Of a stretch of DNA of 64,000 nt, positions 56,001 to 64,000 are shown piece by piece. Position 1 is the stretch's first letter. Each line of letters starts with the position of its first letter. Position numbers and translations under genes: made by a program. The DNA comes from Agrobacterium vitis. Its GTDB lineage: Bacteria; Pseudomonadota; Alphaproteobacteria; Rhizobiales; Rhizobiaceae. The stretch spans positions 434,001 to 498,000 of the forward strand of contig NZ_CP118259.1 in NCBI RefSeq assembly GCF_013337045.2, written 5' to 3'. Under the pieces are notes generated by a model. It did not search any database. It was not told the origin of the DNA and worked only from the letters and a program-made list of their open reading frames with translations.

Positions 56001-56135
56001 GTAGTCGGTGATATTGAGATAACCGATATAGGCAAGCAGGCTTGTCAGCAGGACTAAAGCCAGGGCCAATAACACCATCGCCACATTGCTGGAACGGCGT
56101 GTTTGGACATCGGCGGGATTTGCGAATTCTGTCAT
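53010..56135 (-). CDS. Membrane PAS-GGDEF-EAL c-di-GMP enzyme
   Basis: A 1041-residue protein. TM1 is near residues 19-41 and TM2 near 269-293, with a ~225-residue periplasmic sensor between. Two PAS domains lie near 312-430 and 455-590, then GGDEF near 600-765 with an intact RIGGDEFVVLL, then EAL near 780-1030 with GAEALVRW, FELVES and DDFGTGH. Both diguanylate cyclase and phosphodiesterase activities look possible. I prefer the ATG at 56135 with AGGA close before it; 56165 is the alternative. A repeat copy overlaps its 5' region. Confidence 0.9.
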   Translation of the reverse strand: MTEFANPADVQTRRSSNVAMVLLALALVLLTSLLAYIGYLNITDYRSQLRRQVQADLQRVSGMMTQRTEENFFALRHLVHALSPLEGALASPQTEGLVRGILRERPEFRALALARGTVIEQVWTQQGLSSKPGMTIGSDSDTDMQLLDDGQLQLDLTAADATPSPIHVRAILDTAKFIQSAIADGATAPVGNGPAIEIAVMVQTASGTRTVFGSPSLAAQDLTRPDLAKQNMTGESPEILTMALQGGTLQVYGRPRAGWQQKPQDHSNFVMTLVAVDLAFAAPLCGIAVLFISRAKRRRALQQMEDKYRALTRRFELAMDSSNIGMWELATGNPTLHQDSRAAQLHGAGSGGDLDQDIARWLETVHPEDRAKAQTHVLACQQGENSQDYRVVLESGAIRTLRSVGSHADASGQNRVTGLVWDITADVAMQNDLRAAKESSDIKNAELELALDELSIREQQLESLSYRFELALDSYGCGVWEHDFATGHTVWDERMCYLYNIPATSSHITDAMWLSKIHKDDHDMLMEAARNVLKQHTRLNTSQRVLLDQGGTRWVRSVGQVHVDRNGRKKLIGISFDVTADVLLTEELRTAKAEAEARNIELELTKNRIEFNALHDPLTGLANRRKLDIALDSLTRQSQANRSRFTILHLDLDRFKEINDTLGHAAGDAMLVNAARVLSRHMNSGDLVARIGGDEFVVLLHGPIDAKAAAELAERIIQDINIPLDFEGFICRCGVSIGIAEAKGLRTDARKILINADLALYEAKRQGRNCFQFFTENLQANIVSSKRIADELLHALENDEITAWYQPQFCANSMDLVGAEALVRWQHPTRGILPSNSFLKVAEDLNVMARIDQIVLELALKDKMRWAAMGVKLPKISVNVSSRRLHDAGLIETLEGLSISPGEISFELVESIFLDESEDIATTNIERIKALGIDIEIDDFGTGHTSIISLLKLQPKRLKIDRQLVMPLLNSSRERAMVRSIIDIARSLGVATVAEGVESIAHAQILRELGCDLLQGYAFAKPLPFEEFGRFALQTDRQMAS

Positions 56136-56160
56136 TATCCTGCCATACACATTATACTGA

Positions 56161-56225
56161 GGCATCGAAGATGCTCACGCACCTTCGGCTTATAAGAATT
56201 TCTGATATCTCGCATGCAGCAGAGA
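56161..56225. repeat. Dispersed repeat, copy A
   Basis: Starts GCATCGAAGATGCTC and continues AAGAATTTC-n-ATATCT. It aligns along about 60 bp with copy B at 56629. It lies in the 5' leader of the GGDEF-EAL gene. Confidence 0.6.
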
Positions 56226-56851
56226 CGTTGTACTCGGCCATTTATTCTGCCTGAAACATCTGATGCTATGCTTTGATCTTAGGTAATATGATATTGTAAC
56301 GGTTGTTAATTTAGCATTTATATTAGTTGAAATCAGTGGGATTTAAAAGGTATCGTCAATAAAACGTGAGTGAAGGGATGGCGCTGTTCATGACTGGAAC
56401 ATTGGCGCAGGACAGTCTGCTGTGTTCAGCGGTGGGAATGCTTGCATCCGCCTTTATGGACGGCTCTTGATCTGTTGTTTGCCGTTTGTGTTTTTGGAAA
56501 AAGTATGCAGTAGAATTTACGTTGTGAAGTGGATACCGGTTTTCTGGCCGATGCTGTAGAGCCTTGGGATGAAATAAAAATTCTGGGTGGGAGACGCTAC
56601 CCTCGACTATCGCGCCACGCTTTAATACCAAGTCATCGAAGATGCTCGTGCATCCTCACCTGACAAGAATTTCGAATATCTTAAATGCGGCAACGGCTTG
56701 AGATATTCGAAACCGGAATCCGAGCCGCTATCCTCAATGACTCTTCTGATGAGTGCCGGGGATAAGTGCAGGCGAGGGGAAAATTCCGCCACATTCGGAG
56801 GCTTATTTGCAAGTACGTGACGATTCTAGACCGAAAGCAGGGGCAAAAACC
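56166..56851. other. Repeat-containing intergenic region
   Basis: It holds two related repeat copies and an AT-rich stretch (56270-56350). I see no convincing gene before the DUF1344 gene at 56852. Confidence 0.45.
56629..56755. repeat. Dispersed repeat, copy B, palindromic
   Basis: Starts AAGTCATCGAAGATGCTC. It has an inner inverted repeat TTTCGAATATCT / AGATATTCGAAA (56670-56681 and 56701-56712), and near its right end ATCCTCAATGACTC, the inverted version of the left-end motif. So it is a ~125-bp imperfect palindrome, like a REP or MITE. Confidence 0.65.
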
Positions 56852-57112
56852 ATGCGCTTCCTTATCGCTATGCTGTTGCTGGCCGGCAGCCTGTTTGCGC
56901 CAATGGGTGCGCTTGCGCAAAGCGATGACGTGGAATCGACCATCAAGTCGATCAGCACCGAAAAGCTGACCCTGACGCTGGAGGACGGCAAAACCTATTC
57001 GGTGCCAGCAGAGTTCAATTTTGATGGCCTGACGACTGGCGTCAAGGTTGTGGTTTATTACACCATGGTCGATGGCAAGCGGGTGGTGGACGATTTGCAG
57101 GTCGTCAACTGA
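56852..57112 (+). CDS. DUF1344 small secreted protein
   Basis: An 86-residue protein with a signal peptide (FLIAMLLLAGSLFAPMGALA) and a DUF1344-like mature part (ESTIKSISTEKLTLTLEDGK, VPAEFNFDGLTTGVKVVVYY). Family function is unknown; it is common in Rhizobiales. The ATG follows CAGGGG. Confidence 0.88.
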   Translation: MRFLIAMLLLAGSLFAPMGALAQSDDVESTIKSISTEKLTLTLEDGKTYSVPAEFNFDGLTTGVKVVVYYTMVDGKRVVDDLQVVN

Positions 57113-57122
57113 CGCCGATCTG

Positions 57123-57713
57123 TCACAGCCAATTCAGGTTATTGTTTTCAAGGTCGATCAGGAGAATCCTGTCCTGGGGGATTGGCATGGCGCAGGCCTC
57201 GTTGGCATCGACATTGCCAATCAGCCGGAACAGGCTGCGGATAACGCCGCCATGGGTCACGGCCACGGTTGGCTGGCGGACCGAGGCAAGCCAGGCACCG
57301 GTGCGCCAGGACAGGATCTCATAGCTTTCAGCCCGTTGGCCAGGGGCAATGAAGTCCCATTTGCCCTGGGACCGCTGTTTGACGCGCTCCGGGTACAGCT
57401 CTTTCAATTCGCGGGTTGTATGACCTTCCCAGTCGCCAAAACAGATTTCCTTCAGCCGGTCGTCGAGCCGGTAACGATCTGGGTCGAGCCCCATTTCGGT
57501 ACGGACCCGCTGCATGGTCTCGCGGGTTCGGCCAAGAGGGGAGGCGACGAAATCGAATGTATCGACTGTATCGCCCAGCACATGGCGCAGTGTTTCGCCA
57601 TTGCGCATTGCCTGGCCACGGCCGGTGGCGTTCAGCGGAATATCCGTTTGGCCCTGAAACCTGCCTTCGGCGTTCCAGTCCGTCTGTCCGTGGCGAATGA
57701 CGTAAAGCAGCAC
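57123..57713 (-). CDS. Histidine-phosphatase (phosphoglycerate mutase-like) family protein
   Basis: A 196-residue phosphatase. The N-terminal VIRHGQTDWN carries the catalytic His, ASPLGRTRETM the second region, and AVTHGGVIRSLFR the second His. Substrate unknown. A GTG at 57713 has GGAAGG in position and is preferred over a TTG at 57731. It lies 46 bp downstream of fabI on the same strand. Confidence 0.85.
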   Translation of the reverse strand: MLLYVIRHGQTDWNAEGRFQGQTDIPLNATGRGQAMRNGETLRHVLGDTVDTFDFVASPLGRTRETMQRVRTEMGLDPDRYRLDDRLKEICFGDWEGHTTRELKELYPERVKQRSQGKWDFIAPGQRAESYEILSWRTGAWLASVRQPTVAVTHGGVIRSLFRLIGNVDANEACAMPIPQDRILLIDLENNNLNWL

Positions 57714-57759
57714 GGCAGACGAACCTTCCAAGCCTGTTTGCGGCCTTTTTATCCGGGAC

Positions 57760-58578
57760 TTAATCCTTGACGACCGACATATCCGGCGCGTCCACGGCCT
57801 TCATGCCAACCGTGTGATAGCCGCAATCGACGTGATGCACTTCGCCGGTGACGCCGCTGGACAGGTCCGACAGCAGATAGAGGCCGGATGTGCCGACTTC
57901 GTCGGTGGTGACATTGCGTTTCAGCGGCGAATTATATTCGTTCCACTTCAGGATATAGCGGAAATCGCCGATGCCGGAGGCTGCCAAAGTCTTGATCGGA
58001 CCGGCCGAAATGGCATTGACGCGAATGCCGCGCTTGCCCATGTCGACGGCGAGATAGCGCACACTGGCTTCCAGCGCTGCCTTGGCCACGCCCATCACAT
58101 TATAATGCGGCATGACTTTTTCCGCACCGTAATAGGTCAGCGTCAGCAAAGCGCCGCCATCATTGAGGATGGCTTCCGCCCGCTTGGCGACAGCGGTAAA
58201 GGAATAAACAGAAATATCCATGGTGCGGGCGAAGTTTTCGCGGCTGGTATCCAGATAGCGACCGGTCAACTCGTCCTTGTCGGAAAAGGCGATGGCATGC
58301 ACGACGAAGTCGATCTTGCCCCATTTGTCCTCGACATTCTTGAAGACGGCATCGACACTTTCCATATCGGTCACGTCGCAATCGCCTGCCATGAAGCCCT
58401 CAAGCTCCTGGGCCAGCGGCTCGACACGCTTCTTCAACGCCTCGCCCTGCCATGTCAGCGCGATCTCTGCGCCCGCATCCCGGCAGGCCTTAGCTATGCC
58501 CCATGCGATGGAACGATTATTGGCAACACCCATGATGATGCCACGTTTGCCTGCCATGAGGCCCGAAATTTGAGCCAT
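57760..58578 (-). CDS. fabI: Enoyl-[acyl-carrier-protein] reductase (NADH)
   Basis: A 272-residue short-chain dehydrogenase. MGVANNRSIAWGIAKA is the NADH site, and YYGAEKVMPHYNVMGVAKAAL contains the Tyr...Tyr-x6-Lys catalytic set of FabI. It performs the last step of fatty acid elongation. The ATG at 58578 follows AAGGAG, a strong site. Confidence 0.96.
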   Translation of the reverse strand: MAQISGLMAGKRGIIMGVANNRSIAWGIAKACRDAGAEIALTWQGEALKKRVEPLAQELEGFMAGDCDVTDMESVDAVFKNVEDKWGKIDFVVHAIAFSDKDELTGRYLDTSRENFARTMDISVYSFTAVAKRAEAILNDGGALLTLTYYGAEKVMPHYNVMGVAKAALEASVRYLAVDMGKRGIRVNAISAGPIKTLAASGIGDFRYILKWNEYNSPLKRNVTTDEVGTSGLYLLSDLSSGVTGEVHHVDCGYHTVGMKAVDAPDMSVVKD

Positions 58579-58768
58579 TATTTGCTCCTTGAGACTTCTA
58601 TCGAACCTGCCTATCGCATAGGCCGATCCGTGGTTCAAGCTGTGCTACACCTGTCTTCATGGGAGAGAGGCAACAAATACTGTAAGGAGCCGTAACAAAG
58701 GGTGTGGCTATCACCGTGTGATTACAGCGAAATTCGGTTTACCCCGTCATTTTTCCGGGGGGCGGAAA

Positions 58769-60046
58769 CTACAGGAAAAGCCCGTGTTTCATCACTTTCA
58801 TCAGATCCGTGACTTTTTCGTCCGGTTTTTCCCAGAGCACGACCCTGATTTCGACCACCAATGCGCCCCGTTCGTCCGGGCCGCTGGGCAGACCTTCGCC
58901 GTCGATGCGAATGCTCTGGTCCGAGCCGCTCCAGGCCGGCACGGTAATGTCGAGAGGACCTTGCGGCCCTTCGATCACCGTGTCGCATCCCAGCACGGCA
59001 TCCTCAAGCTTGATCGGAACGACGCAGTGAATGTCATAGCCATCGACGCTGAAGGCGGGGCTTTTCAACACCCGCAGCGTGACCAGCACATCGCCGGTTG
59101 ACATGCCCGGCACTTTCAGCCCCTTGCCGGACAGCCGGGCAATGCTGCCATCAGTGTAACCCGCCTCCAGCGGCAGCCTCACCTCGCGTCCATCGCTCAG
59201 CTGGACGGAAATGGTGTTGTGTTGCAACAGGTCGTCAATGGCAATGGTGGCCTCGACCATGATGTCGGGGGCCTTTTCGAGAACCGGCGGCGCCGGTTTG
59301 CGAATGCGGCGCACCAGCGACGAAATCAGGCCAAGAACCGGAAGTGCAAAGCCGCGTGACCGGTTGCCGTCTTCACTTGGCTCGTCTTCACCACGCCGCT
59401 GCTCGGTTTGGCGCTGCTCGGTCTGGGCGGCGCCAAAAATCTTAGAGACGGCATCGTCTGCGGCATCTGGGCTGGCGGGGCGGCTGGCGGTCGTCGTTTC
59501 GGCTGCGTCCGGGCCAGCTTTTGCGGTCTCCGGTTTTGCGGCGGTCTGGGGTTGGGCCTGCGTTTGGGCCTTGGCCGAGGCGTTGGCGCTTGCCGCTGCG
59601 TCTGCCGATGCATTGGCGGCCTGGGCTTCGGCCGATTGCGCGCGGGCGCGGGCGGCCTCGACTTTGACATTCAGCATTTCGGCGGCTTTTTCAGCCTTGG
59701 CCTTTTCTGCCTCGATTCGCGCCAGATCGGCCATGATGCGCTCCGCATTGGCCTTGGCCTGGCGGGCGCGCTCAGCGGCGGCGCGGGCTTCCTCGCGTTG
59801 TTGCATGATCGTCTGTTCGCGTTTCATGGCGTCCATCTTCGAGCGTTGCTGGTCGTAGCGGCTTCGTTTGGCGGGGTCCTTGAGAACGTCATAGGCCTGC
59901 CCGATCTCCGCAAACCGTTGGGTTGCCGTCGGATCCTCCCTGTTTTGATCGGGATGAGAGGTTTTGGCTTTCGAGCGCCAGGCAGCCTTTATCTCGTCAG
60001 TACCAGCATCGCGCTGCACGCCGAGAATGGAGTAGGGATCACGCAT
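58769..60046 (-). CDS. DnaJ-like co-chaperone without zinc finger, with long Ala-rich coiled coil
   Basis: A 425-residue protein. The J domain (residues 1-70, DPYSILGVQRDAG, with His-Pro-Asp at 31-33) stimulates DnaK. A charged coiled-coil (75-125) and a low-complexity Ala/Gln/Pro stretch (about 125-190) follow, then a C-terminal substrate-binding domain similar to CbpA-type proteins (GSIARLSGKGLKVPGMSTGD). No Cys-rich zinc finger. The ATG at 60046 follows GGTGG. Confidence 0.85.
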   Translation of the reverse strand: MRDPYSILGVQRDAGTDEIKAAWRSKAKTSHPDQNREDPTATQRFAEIGQAYDVLKDPAKRSRYDQQRSKMDAMKREQTIMQQREEARAAAERARQAKANAERIMADLARIEAEKAKAEKAAEMLNVKVEAARARAQSAEAQAANASADAAASANASAKAQTQAQPQTAAKPETAKAGPDAAETTTASRPASPDAADDAVSKIFGAAQTEQRQTEQRRGEDEPSEDGNRSRGFALPVLGLISSLVRRIRKPAPPVLEKAPDIMVEATIAIDDLLQHNTISVQLSDGREVRLPLEAGYTDGSIARLSGKGLKVPGMSTGDVLVTLRVLKSPAFSVDGYDIHCVVPIKLEDAVLGCDTVIEGPQGPLDITVPAWSGSDQSIRIDGEGLPSGPDERGALVVEIRVVLWEKPDEKVTDLMKVMKHGLFL

Positions 60047-60445
60047 TTTACCACCAACCAAATACAAGAGCGGTTCAATTGAGATCTGTCCGGGTCACGA
60101 CATCGCACCCGTGAGGGGAAGCAAGATGGACCGTAACACTTTCAATCTGTTGCGGAAATTCCAGAACAAAAAGCTTTTTGCTCAGCAATTCCGCAGAAAG
60201 GTGAATCATTCACGCTCATACGTGGCAAGCATTGTCTCTATTTGCTCCGCCACGGGACACAGTTATATTAGGAAGCAGATGCTAACCAGTGGTTACGGCT
60301 GGGGAATAATTCCTTGGATGATGCTTGATCCCAGAGGAATTTATGACATGGACTGCTGTCTCAGCCGATTTGATCATTATCAAGTCATCGAAAGCGGGCG
60401 CAATGCGCAGTTCCGTTGGGGTTTTTCAGCGCGGAATTGCCGATC
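60047..60445. other. Intergenic region with a doubtful ORF
   Basis: It contains the start of a doubtful plus-strand frame beginning at 60126 (MDRNTFNLLRKFQNKK, GAGGGG upstream), but its 3' half runs antisense through the lipoprotein gene. There is also a perfect 14-bp palindrome CAAAAAGCTTTTTG at 60168-60181 and TAACCA-G-TGGTTA at 60283-60295. Confidence 0.3.
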
Positions 60446-60898
60446 TCAGGACTGCTTGTCGAAATTCATCAATTGCCATTGGCCATCGCCGGCCAGGCAG
60501 GTGCGGCCATAGAATTTGGCAATGCCGTCATAGGCATGGCGGCTGGTGACGAAGACCCGGCAGATCACGCCATTGCTGCGATCCTCGGAAATCGAGTTGA
60601 TCACCCCAGCGCTTCCCGTTGTGGTATTGGCCCAGGGAACCGGGCTCGGACCCAATTTTTCAAGATCGGCGGAAGAAACCGCATTGCGCACCGTATCCTG
60701 GTCTGACCGTTTTTCCGGTTCGTTTGGAATGGTGCCTGTCGAAATCGACCGATCGACCTTTGGCGTATCGCCTCCGAAGTCCATGACGCCGCCGACACAG
60801 CCGCCCAACATGAGGCAAAGCGCCGCCATGGCCATAAAATGAGCGCTGGTGGCCCAGCGTCCCTTTCTGCATCGATCCGGCTTTGCTATGTCTCTCAA
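60446..60898 (-). CDS. Surface lipoprotein, RT0821/Lpp0805-like
   Basis: A 150-residue protein with a basic N-terminus, a hydrophobic core and the lipobox LMLGGC, so lipidation at Cys33 is expected. The C-terminal CRVFVTSRHAYDGIAKFYGR and TCLAGDGQWQLMNF fit the small outer-membrane protein family named from Rickettsia and Legionella. Function unknown. Confidence 0.78.
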   Translation of the reverse strand: MRDIAKPDRCRKGRWATSAHFMAMAALCLMLGGCVGGVMDFGGDTPKVDRSISTGTIPNEPEKRSDQDTVRNAVSSADLEKLGPSPVPWANTTTGSAGVINSISEDRSNGVICRVFVTSRHAYDGIAKFYGRTCLAGDGQWQLMNFDKQS

Positions 60899-60960
60899 GA
60901 CCTGTCCTGTCCTTCATGCGTCGGTGGCGGCGCGGGCATATGCGGAGCATTTAACATAAT

Positions 60961-61581
60961 ATGTCGCAAAATGAGTTAACAACCGGTGACTTTACCGAGG
61001 AGCATGAGCCTTTTGGCTTGTTCGAAACGTGGCTCACAGAGGCGAAGGCCTCGGAGATCAACGATCCCAACGCTGTCGCATTGGCGACAGTCGATGAAAG
61101 CGGCCTGCCAAATGTGCGCATGGTGCTGTTGAAGGATTTCGATCAAGCTGGATTCGTCTTCTATACCAATTTCGAGAGCCAGAAGGGTACGGAGATTCTC
61201 TCTCAAAAGAAAGCCGCGATGTGCTTTCATTGGAAATCCTTGCGACGTCAGGTGCGGTTGCGCGGCGAAGTGGAGGTGGTGTCTGACGCCGAGGCCGACG
61301 CCTATTACCAGACAAGACCGATCGGCAGCCGGATCGGCGCCTGGGCCTCGAAACAGTCGCGGCCGCTGGAGAGCCGGTTTGCGCTGGAAAAAGCGGTTGC
61401 CGAATATACGGCGCGTTACGCCCTGGGCTCTATTCCGCGTCCAGCCCATTGGTCGGGTTTCCGGATCAAGCCATTGACCATCGAATTCTGGCGCGACGGT
61501 AAATTCCGGCTGCATGATCGGATCGAGTTTCGCCGCGAGGCGCTGGACCAGCCCTGGAACAAGGTGCGCATGTATCCTTGA
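60961..61581 (+). CDS. pdxH: Pyridoxamine 5'-phosphate oxidase
   Basis: A 206-residue FMN enzyme that makes pyridoxal 5'-phosphate. [38 protein letters not shown] and the C-terminal [15 protein letters not shown] are family signatures. The start is at 60961, with a GGAG somewhat far upstream. Divergent from the lipoprotein. Confidence 0.95.
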   Translation: MSQNELTTGDFTEEHEPFGLFETWLTEAKASEINDPNAVALATVDESGLPNVRMVLLKDFDQAGFVFYTNFESQKGTEILSQKKAAMCFHWKSLRRQVRLRGEVEVVSDAEADAYYQTRPIGSRIGAWASKQSRPLESRFALEKAVAEYTARYALGSIPRPAHWSGFRIKPLTIEFWRDGKFRLHDRIEFRREALDQPWNKVRMYP

Positions 61582-61609
61582 TCTCGCAAGGGCCGCGCTT
61601 TCTCCCCTG

Positions 61610-62659
61610 TCACGCCGCCGGTTTGCGTGACATCAGGCGAAAAGGAATACCCGATGCCAGCGTCCGGACCGTGGCTGGCGTCTGGAAATGACCATTGAGT
61701 GAGATGCGCGGCAGGGCGTGCAAGCGCTGTCCGTCGCTCGCAAACAGTGTCGCGGGCCGGGTGGTGACTGCCAGACGGAAACCGGCCTCGCGCACCAAAT
61801 CGATGGTACGGCTATCAACGCTACGGCCATCGCCATAGGGATAGGCGAAACTCACCGGACGCGTTCCGGTCAGGGTTTCGAGATAATCAGCTGAACGGTT
61901 CAATTCCTGCCGCACCGTTTCATCATCAAGCCCGGTCAAGCCTCTATGGCTGACCGAATGGGCGCCCAGGCTGACCAGCGGATGGGCGGCAAAATCGGCC
62001 AGCGCCTCCGAGGGCAGGATGGCTTTGGCAACGATGTCGCGGCTGTCTATGCCGACTTCTGCCGCCATCCGGTTCAGCCTGTCAATCATGTCTGCCTCGT
62101 CCAAGCCCGAGATCTGGCTGGCGATCTGCCGGAAGGCTGCGGCTTTGCGCAATGGTGTGTCGGTGGAGAGAATGCGCGTCCTGCCGTCGAAGTCCCATTT
62201 CAGCCGCTCAGCCTTGCGGGTCAGGGCCGCAAGGGTTTCCCACCAGAGGCCATGGCTACGCTCGCTGAGGCCCTGGCAGACAAAAACCGTGAAGGGCGCA
62301 TCGAACCGCTCGAAGATCGGCAGGGCGAAGTCACGACTGCTGTAATAGGCATCATCCAGGGTAAAGGCTGCAAACGGCCTTTGACCTGGCCCTCTAGCAA
62401 GCCGTGCGGGCACATCTTCCAGGCGGATGAATTCGTAATTTTCCCGCCACAGGGCGCGAAGGGCGGTATCCAGGAACTGCGGGGTAATTTCCAGGTGCCG
62501 GTTGGGATCTGGCACCAGAGGAAGATAGGGGCGCACTTGATGCAGGGTGAAGATCGCGCCGAGCCCGCGCGCTTCCTTCCATGCACCGAACCTGCGCACA
62601 ATCCCAGCCGCGACCAGTCCACCCGCGATCAGCCCATGCTTGAAGAGAGTACCATTCAT
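61610..62659 (-). CDS. Polysaccharide deacetylase family protein
   Basis: A 349-residue protein with an N-terminal hydrophobic segment (GLIAGGLVAAGIV). FAAFTLDDAYYSS holds the conserved Asp pair, VSLGAHSVSHRGLT the His-x3-His metal motif, and RPVSFAYPYGDG a further motif. It likely removes acetyl groups from a cell-surface polysaccharide. I prefer the ATG at 62659; a frame from 62773 is longer and lacks conserved character. Confidence 0.87.
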   Translation of the reverse strand: MNGTLFKHGLIAGGLVAAGIVRRFGAWKEARGLGAIFTLHQVRPYLPLVPDPNRHLEITPQFLDTALRALWRENYEFIRLEDVPARLARGPGQRPFAAFTLDDAYYSSRDFALPIFERFDAPFTVFVCQGLSERSHGLWWETLAALTRKAERLKWDFDGRTRILSTDTPLRKAAAFRQIASQISGLDEADMIDRLNRMAAEVGIDSRDIVAKAILPSEALADFAAHPLVSLGAHSVSHRGLTGLDDETVRQELNRSADYLETLTGTRPVSFAYPYGDGRSVDSRTIDLVREAGFRLAVTTRPATLFASDGQRLHALPRISLNGHFQTPATVRTLASGIPFRLMSRKPAA

Positions 62660-62904
62660 ACGTGATGTTCCGGCAGCCGCAGCTGCGCTATCTTTGAAAA
62701 AAGATGCTCTATAATTAGGTGTCCGAAATGGACCGGATCGGTACAATCGAAAGGGCAGTCCCATCCGGCCCAAAGGGTTATCGTCTCAATACCTGCCAGA
62801 TTAATGGTACGGATTTAAGGAATTATGCATCGGCGCAGGTTTTAAGCCCGACTTCGGGGATGAAGCTGGTATTCTGGGGATAAAATCTATGGAAGGGCTG
62901 GACC

Positions 62905-64000
62905 TCACCGGGTTTTCTTCAGGCTTCGCACCATCCAGGGGGCCAGCAGGATTGCCGGAGCAAGGCAGGCCAAGCCAAACAGGAAGCTATTGCCGACCGC
63001 GTGGCGCAGGATTTCCGGCGATGCCGTGCCGGAAAAGCCGGAGCGATTGGCAATGAGACCGGCCAGTGCGGCCCCCATGGCATAACCGGCGGTTTGCAAT
63101 GTGGGCAAAAGCGCTGAGGTCCGGTCACGGTCTTCAGGGGGGCTCGCCTCCATCATCGTCTGGCTGAGCGCTGCCCAGGCCATGCCAAAGGCCATGCCCA
63201 CGCCGATGAGCGACAGGATCAGTCCTGGCAGATAACCGGTGGCAATGGCAAGCGTGGTGCCGGCAAGGCCGCCGGCCTCGGTGAAGACCCCCAGCAGGAT
63301 CAGGTTTTCTCTGGCTTTTTGGGTGGAAATATTGGCGGTGATCACCGCCGTCAGGCTCCAGCTGACAGCCACCAGTGCGCTCAACGCCCCCGCTGCCATT
63401 GGCCTCATCGACCAGAGATGTTGCAGCGTATAGACGAGGTAGACGCCAAGAGCCGCCTCGGCAAGGGGCATGAGCAACACGATCCACAGACCAAGCCCGA
63501 TTGGTGTTGACGCCAGAAAGGCGCCGCCGGGCAGGATCGGCTGAAGACTGTTTCTGTCAAGCGCCACAAACAGCATGAAAGCGGCAAGCGCCATGCCGAT
63601 CATGGTGTTACGGGAGATCTCCAGCGCCGTCAGATTGGCCGCCAGCAACAGCAACAGCCCGACCAGCAGCAGGCTCAGCCGGCCTATCGGCAAGCCACCC
63701 GGATTGGCCGGGTTTTTGCCATTTTTCTCCCCTTTTGGAACAGCAATCCTGGCCAAGATCAGAAAGATGATACCGGCGGGAACGTTGACGAGGAAGGCTG
63801 CGCGCCACGAAATCGCCTCAGTCAACAGACCGGCCAGCACCGGTCCGCCAAAGGCCGATACCGCCCAGACGGCGGCTTCGATGCCGAAAATGCGGGCAAT
63901 CAACCTGCGCGGGAAGAGCGTCGAGATCAGCATATAGCACAGCGCCAGGACAGCGCCTTCTCCAAGCCCCTGCAAGACGCGCCCGATGATGATACCTGCC
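62905..64000 (-). CDS. MFS efflux transporter (DHA2/EmrB type), N-terminus beyond window
   Basis: The reading frame runs through the right edge of the window. Visible parts include GRVLQGLGEGAVLALCYM and WRAAFLVNVPAGIIFLILAR, the motif C/loop regions of drug-proton antiporters of the 14-helix type. At least nine hydrophobic helices are present before the stop. The substrate is unknown. Confidence 0.85.
   Translation of the reverse strand, partial: AGIIIGRVLQGLGEGAVLALCYMLISTLFPRRLIARIFGIEAAVWAVSAFGGPVLAGLLTEAISWRAAFLVNVPAGIIFLILARIAVPKGEKNGKNPANPGGLPIGRLSLLLVGLLLLLAANLTALEISRNTMIGMALAAFMLFVALDRNSLQPILPGGAFLASTPIGLGLWIVLLMPLAEAALGVYLVYTLQHLWSMRPMAAGALSALVAVSWSLTAVITANISTQKARENLILLGVFTEAGGLAGTTLAIATGYLPGLILSLIGVGMAFGMAWAALSQTMMEASPPEDRDRTSALLPTLQTAGYAMGAALAGLIANRSGFSGTASPEILRHAVGNSFLFGLACLAPAILLAPWMVRSLKKTR

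Noticed and set aside
60380..60410. CAAGTCATCGAA near 60.4 kb as a fourth copy of the 56-kb repeat
   Set aside because: The match is only about 12 bases with no continuing similarity.
60126..60512. Plus-strand ORF beginning MDRNTFNLLRKFQNKK
   Set aside because: A fair ribosome site, but the second half is antisense to the lipoprotein gene and shows no protein-like pattern. Noted only in the intergenic entry.

Overview
The window reads as a chromosomal segment from an alphaproteobacterium of the Rhizobiaceae (Agrobacterium/Allorhizobium/Rhizobium type). The support is: high-GC, densely packed genes; a rhizobial-type bioMNY biotin transporter; a BA14K protein, a DUF1344 protein and a very long DUF1217 protein; a metal-sensor/CDF pair of the dmeRF type; and a histone-deacetylase-family/xseB/dxs block with tlyA and rlmD nearby on the same strand. 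I see no rRNA, tRNA, CRISPR array, prophage, intact insertion sequence or replication origin.

Layout. 1-8.4 kb: the 5' end of purD, an acyltransferase, tex, cfa, ubiA, dmeRF and a conserved hypothetical gene. 8.4-16.9 kb: a 727-residue protein made of six DUF1217 units, then modABC behind a near-textbook Mo-box, with a short ModE coupled to a D-2-hydroxyacid (D2HGDH-like) dehydrogenase, and a Sua5-type tRNA-modification gene. 17-21 kb: a protein with a degenerate GGDEF domain, a 142-bp palindromic element and a chemoreceptor. 21-30.7 kb: an orphan winged-helix/membrane protein, a Rieske oxygenase-reductase pair (GbcAB-like), a BA14K protein, a CorA/ZntB transporter, an acyl-CoA dehydrogenase-crotonase pair behind a LiuR-like operator, and two small orphan proteins. 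30.7-42.3 kb: rlmD and tlyA, two tandem chemoreceptors that separate them from dxs, then xseB, a deacetylase-family gene and a hot-dog-fold gene. 42.3-49.8 kb: an APH-family kinase, bioMNY, an agmatinase-family gene, a YcaQ-like DNA glycosylase, and a lysE/lrp pair sitting between ycaQ and a broken second copy of the ycaQ 3' end. 50-64 kb: a nucleoside deoxyribosyltransferase, ribB, aroC, a PAS-GGDEF-EAL protein, a DUF1344 protein, a phosphatase, fabI, a DnaJ-like protein, a lipoprotein, pdxH, a polysaccharide deacetylase and the 3' part of an MFS exporter.

How the genes work together. Most are housekeeping (purine, riboflavin, chorismate, ubiquinone, isoprenoid, fatty-acid, PLP and tRNA/rRNA modification). 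Accessory themes are metal homeostasis (Mo import, Co/Ni efflux, Zn/Mg), signalling and motility (three chemoreceptors, two GGDEF-type proteins, the DUF1217 protein) and catabolism of methylated amines and acyl-CoAs.

The parts least explained by known annotation are: the AT-rich 1.1-kb interval between the twin chemoreceptors, which holds a perfect 48-bp palindrome and other strong hairpins; the six-fold DUF1217 protein; the sensor-less ModE; the lysE/lrp insertion bracketed by a partial gene duplication; the lone winged-helix/membrane protein; and a small family of related repeats near 35.3, 56.2 and 56.7 kb. I did not find a clear multi-gene system of a wholly new kind. All calls are by eye, without database searches.
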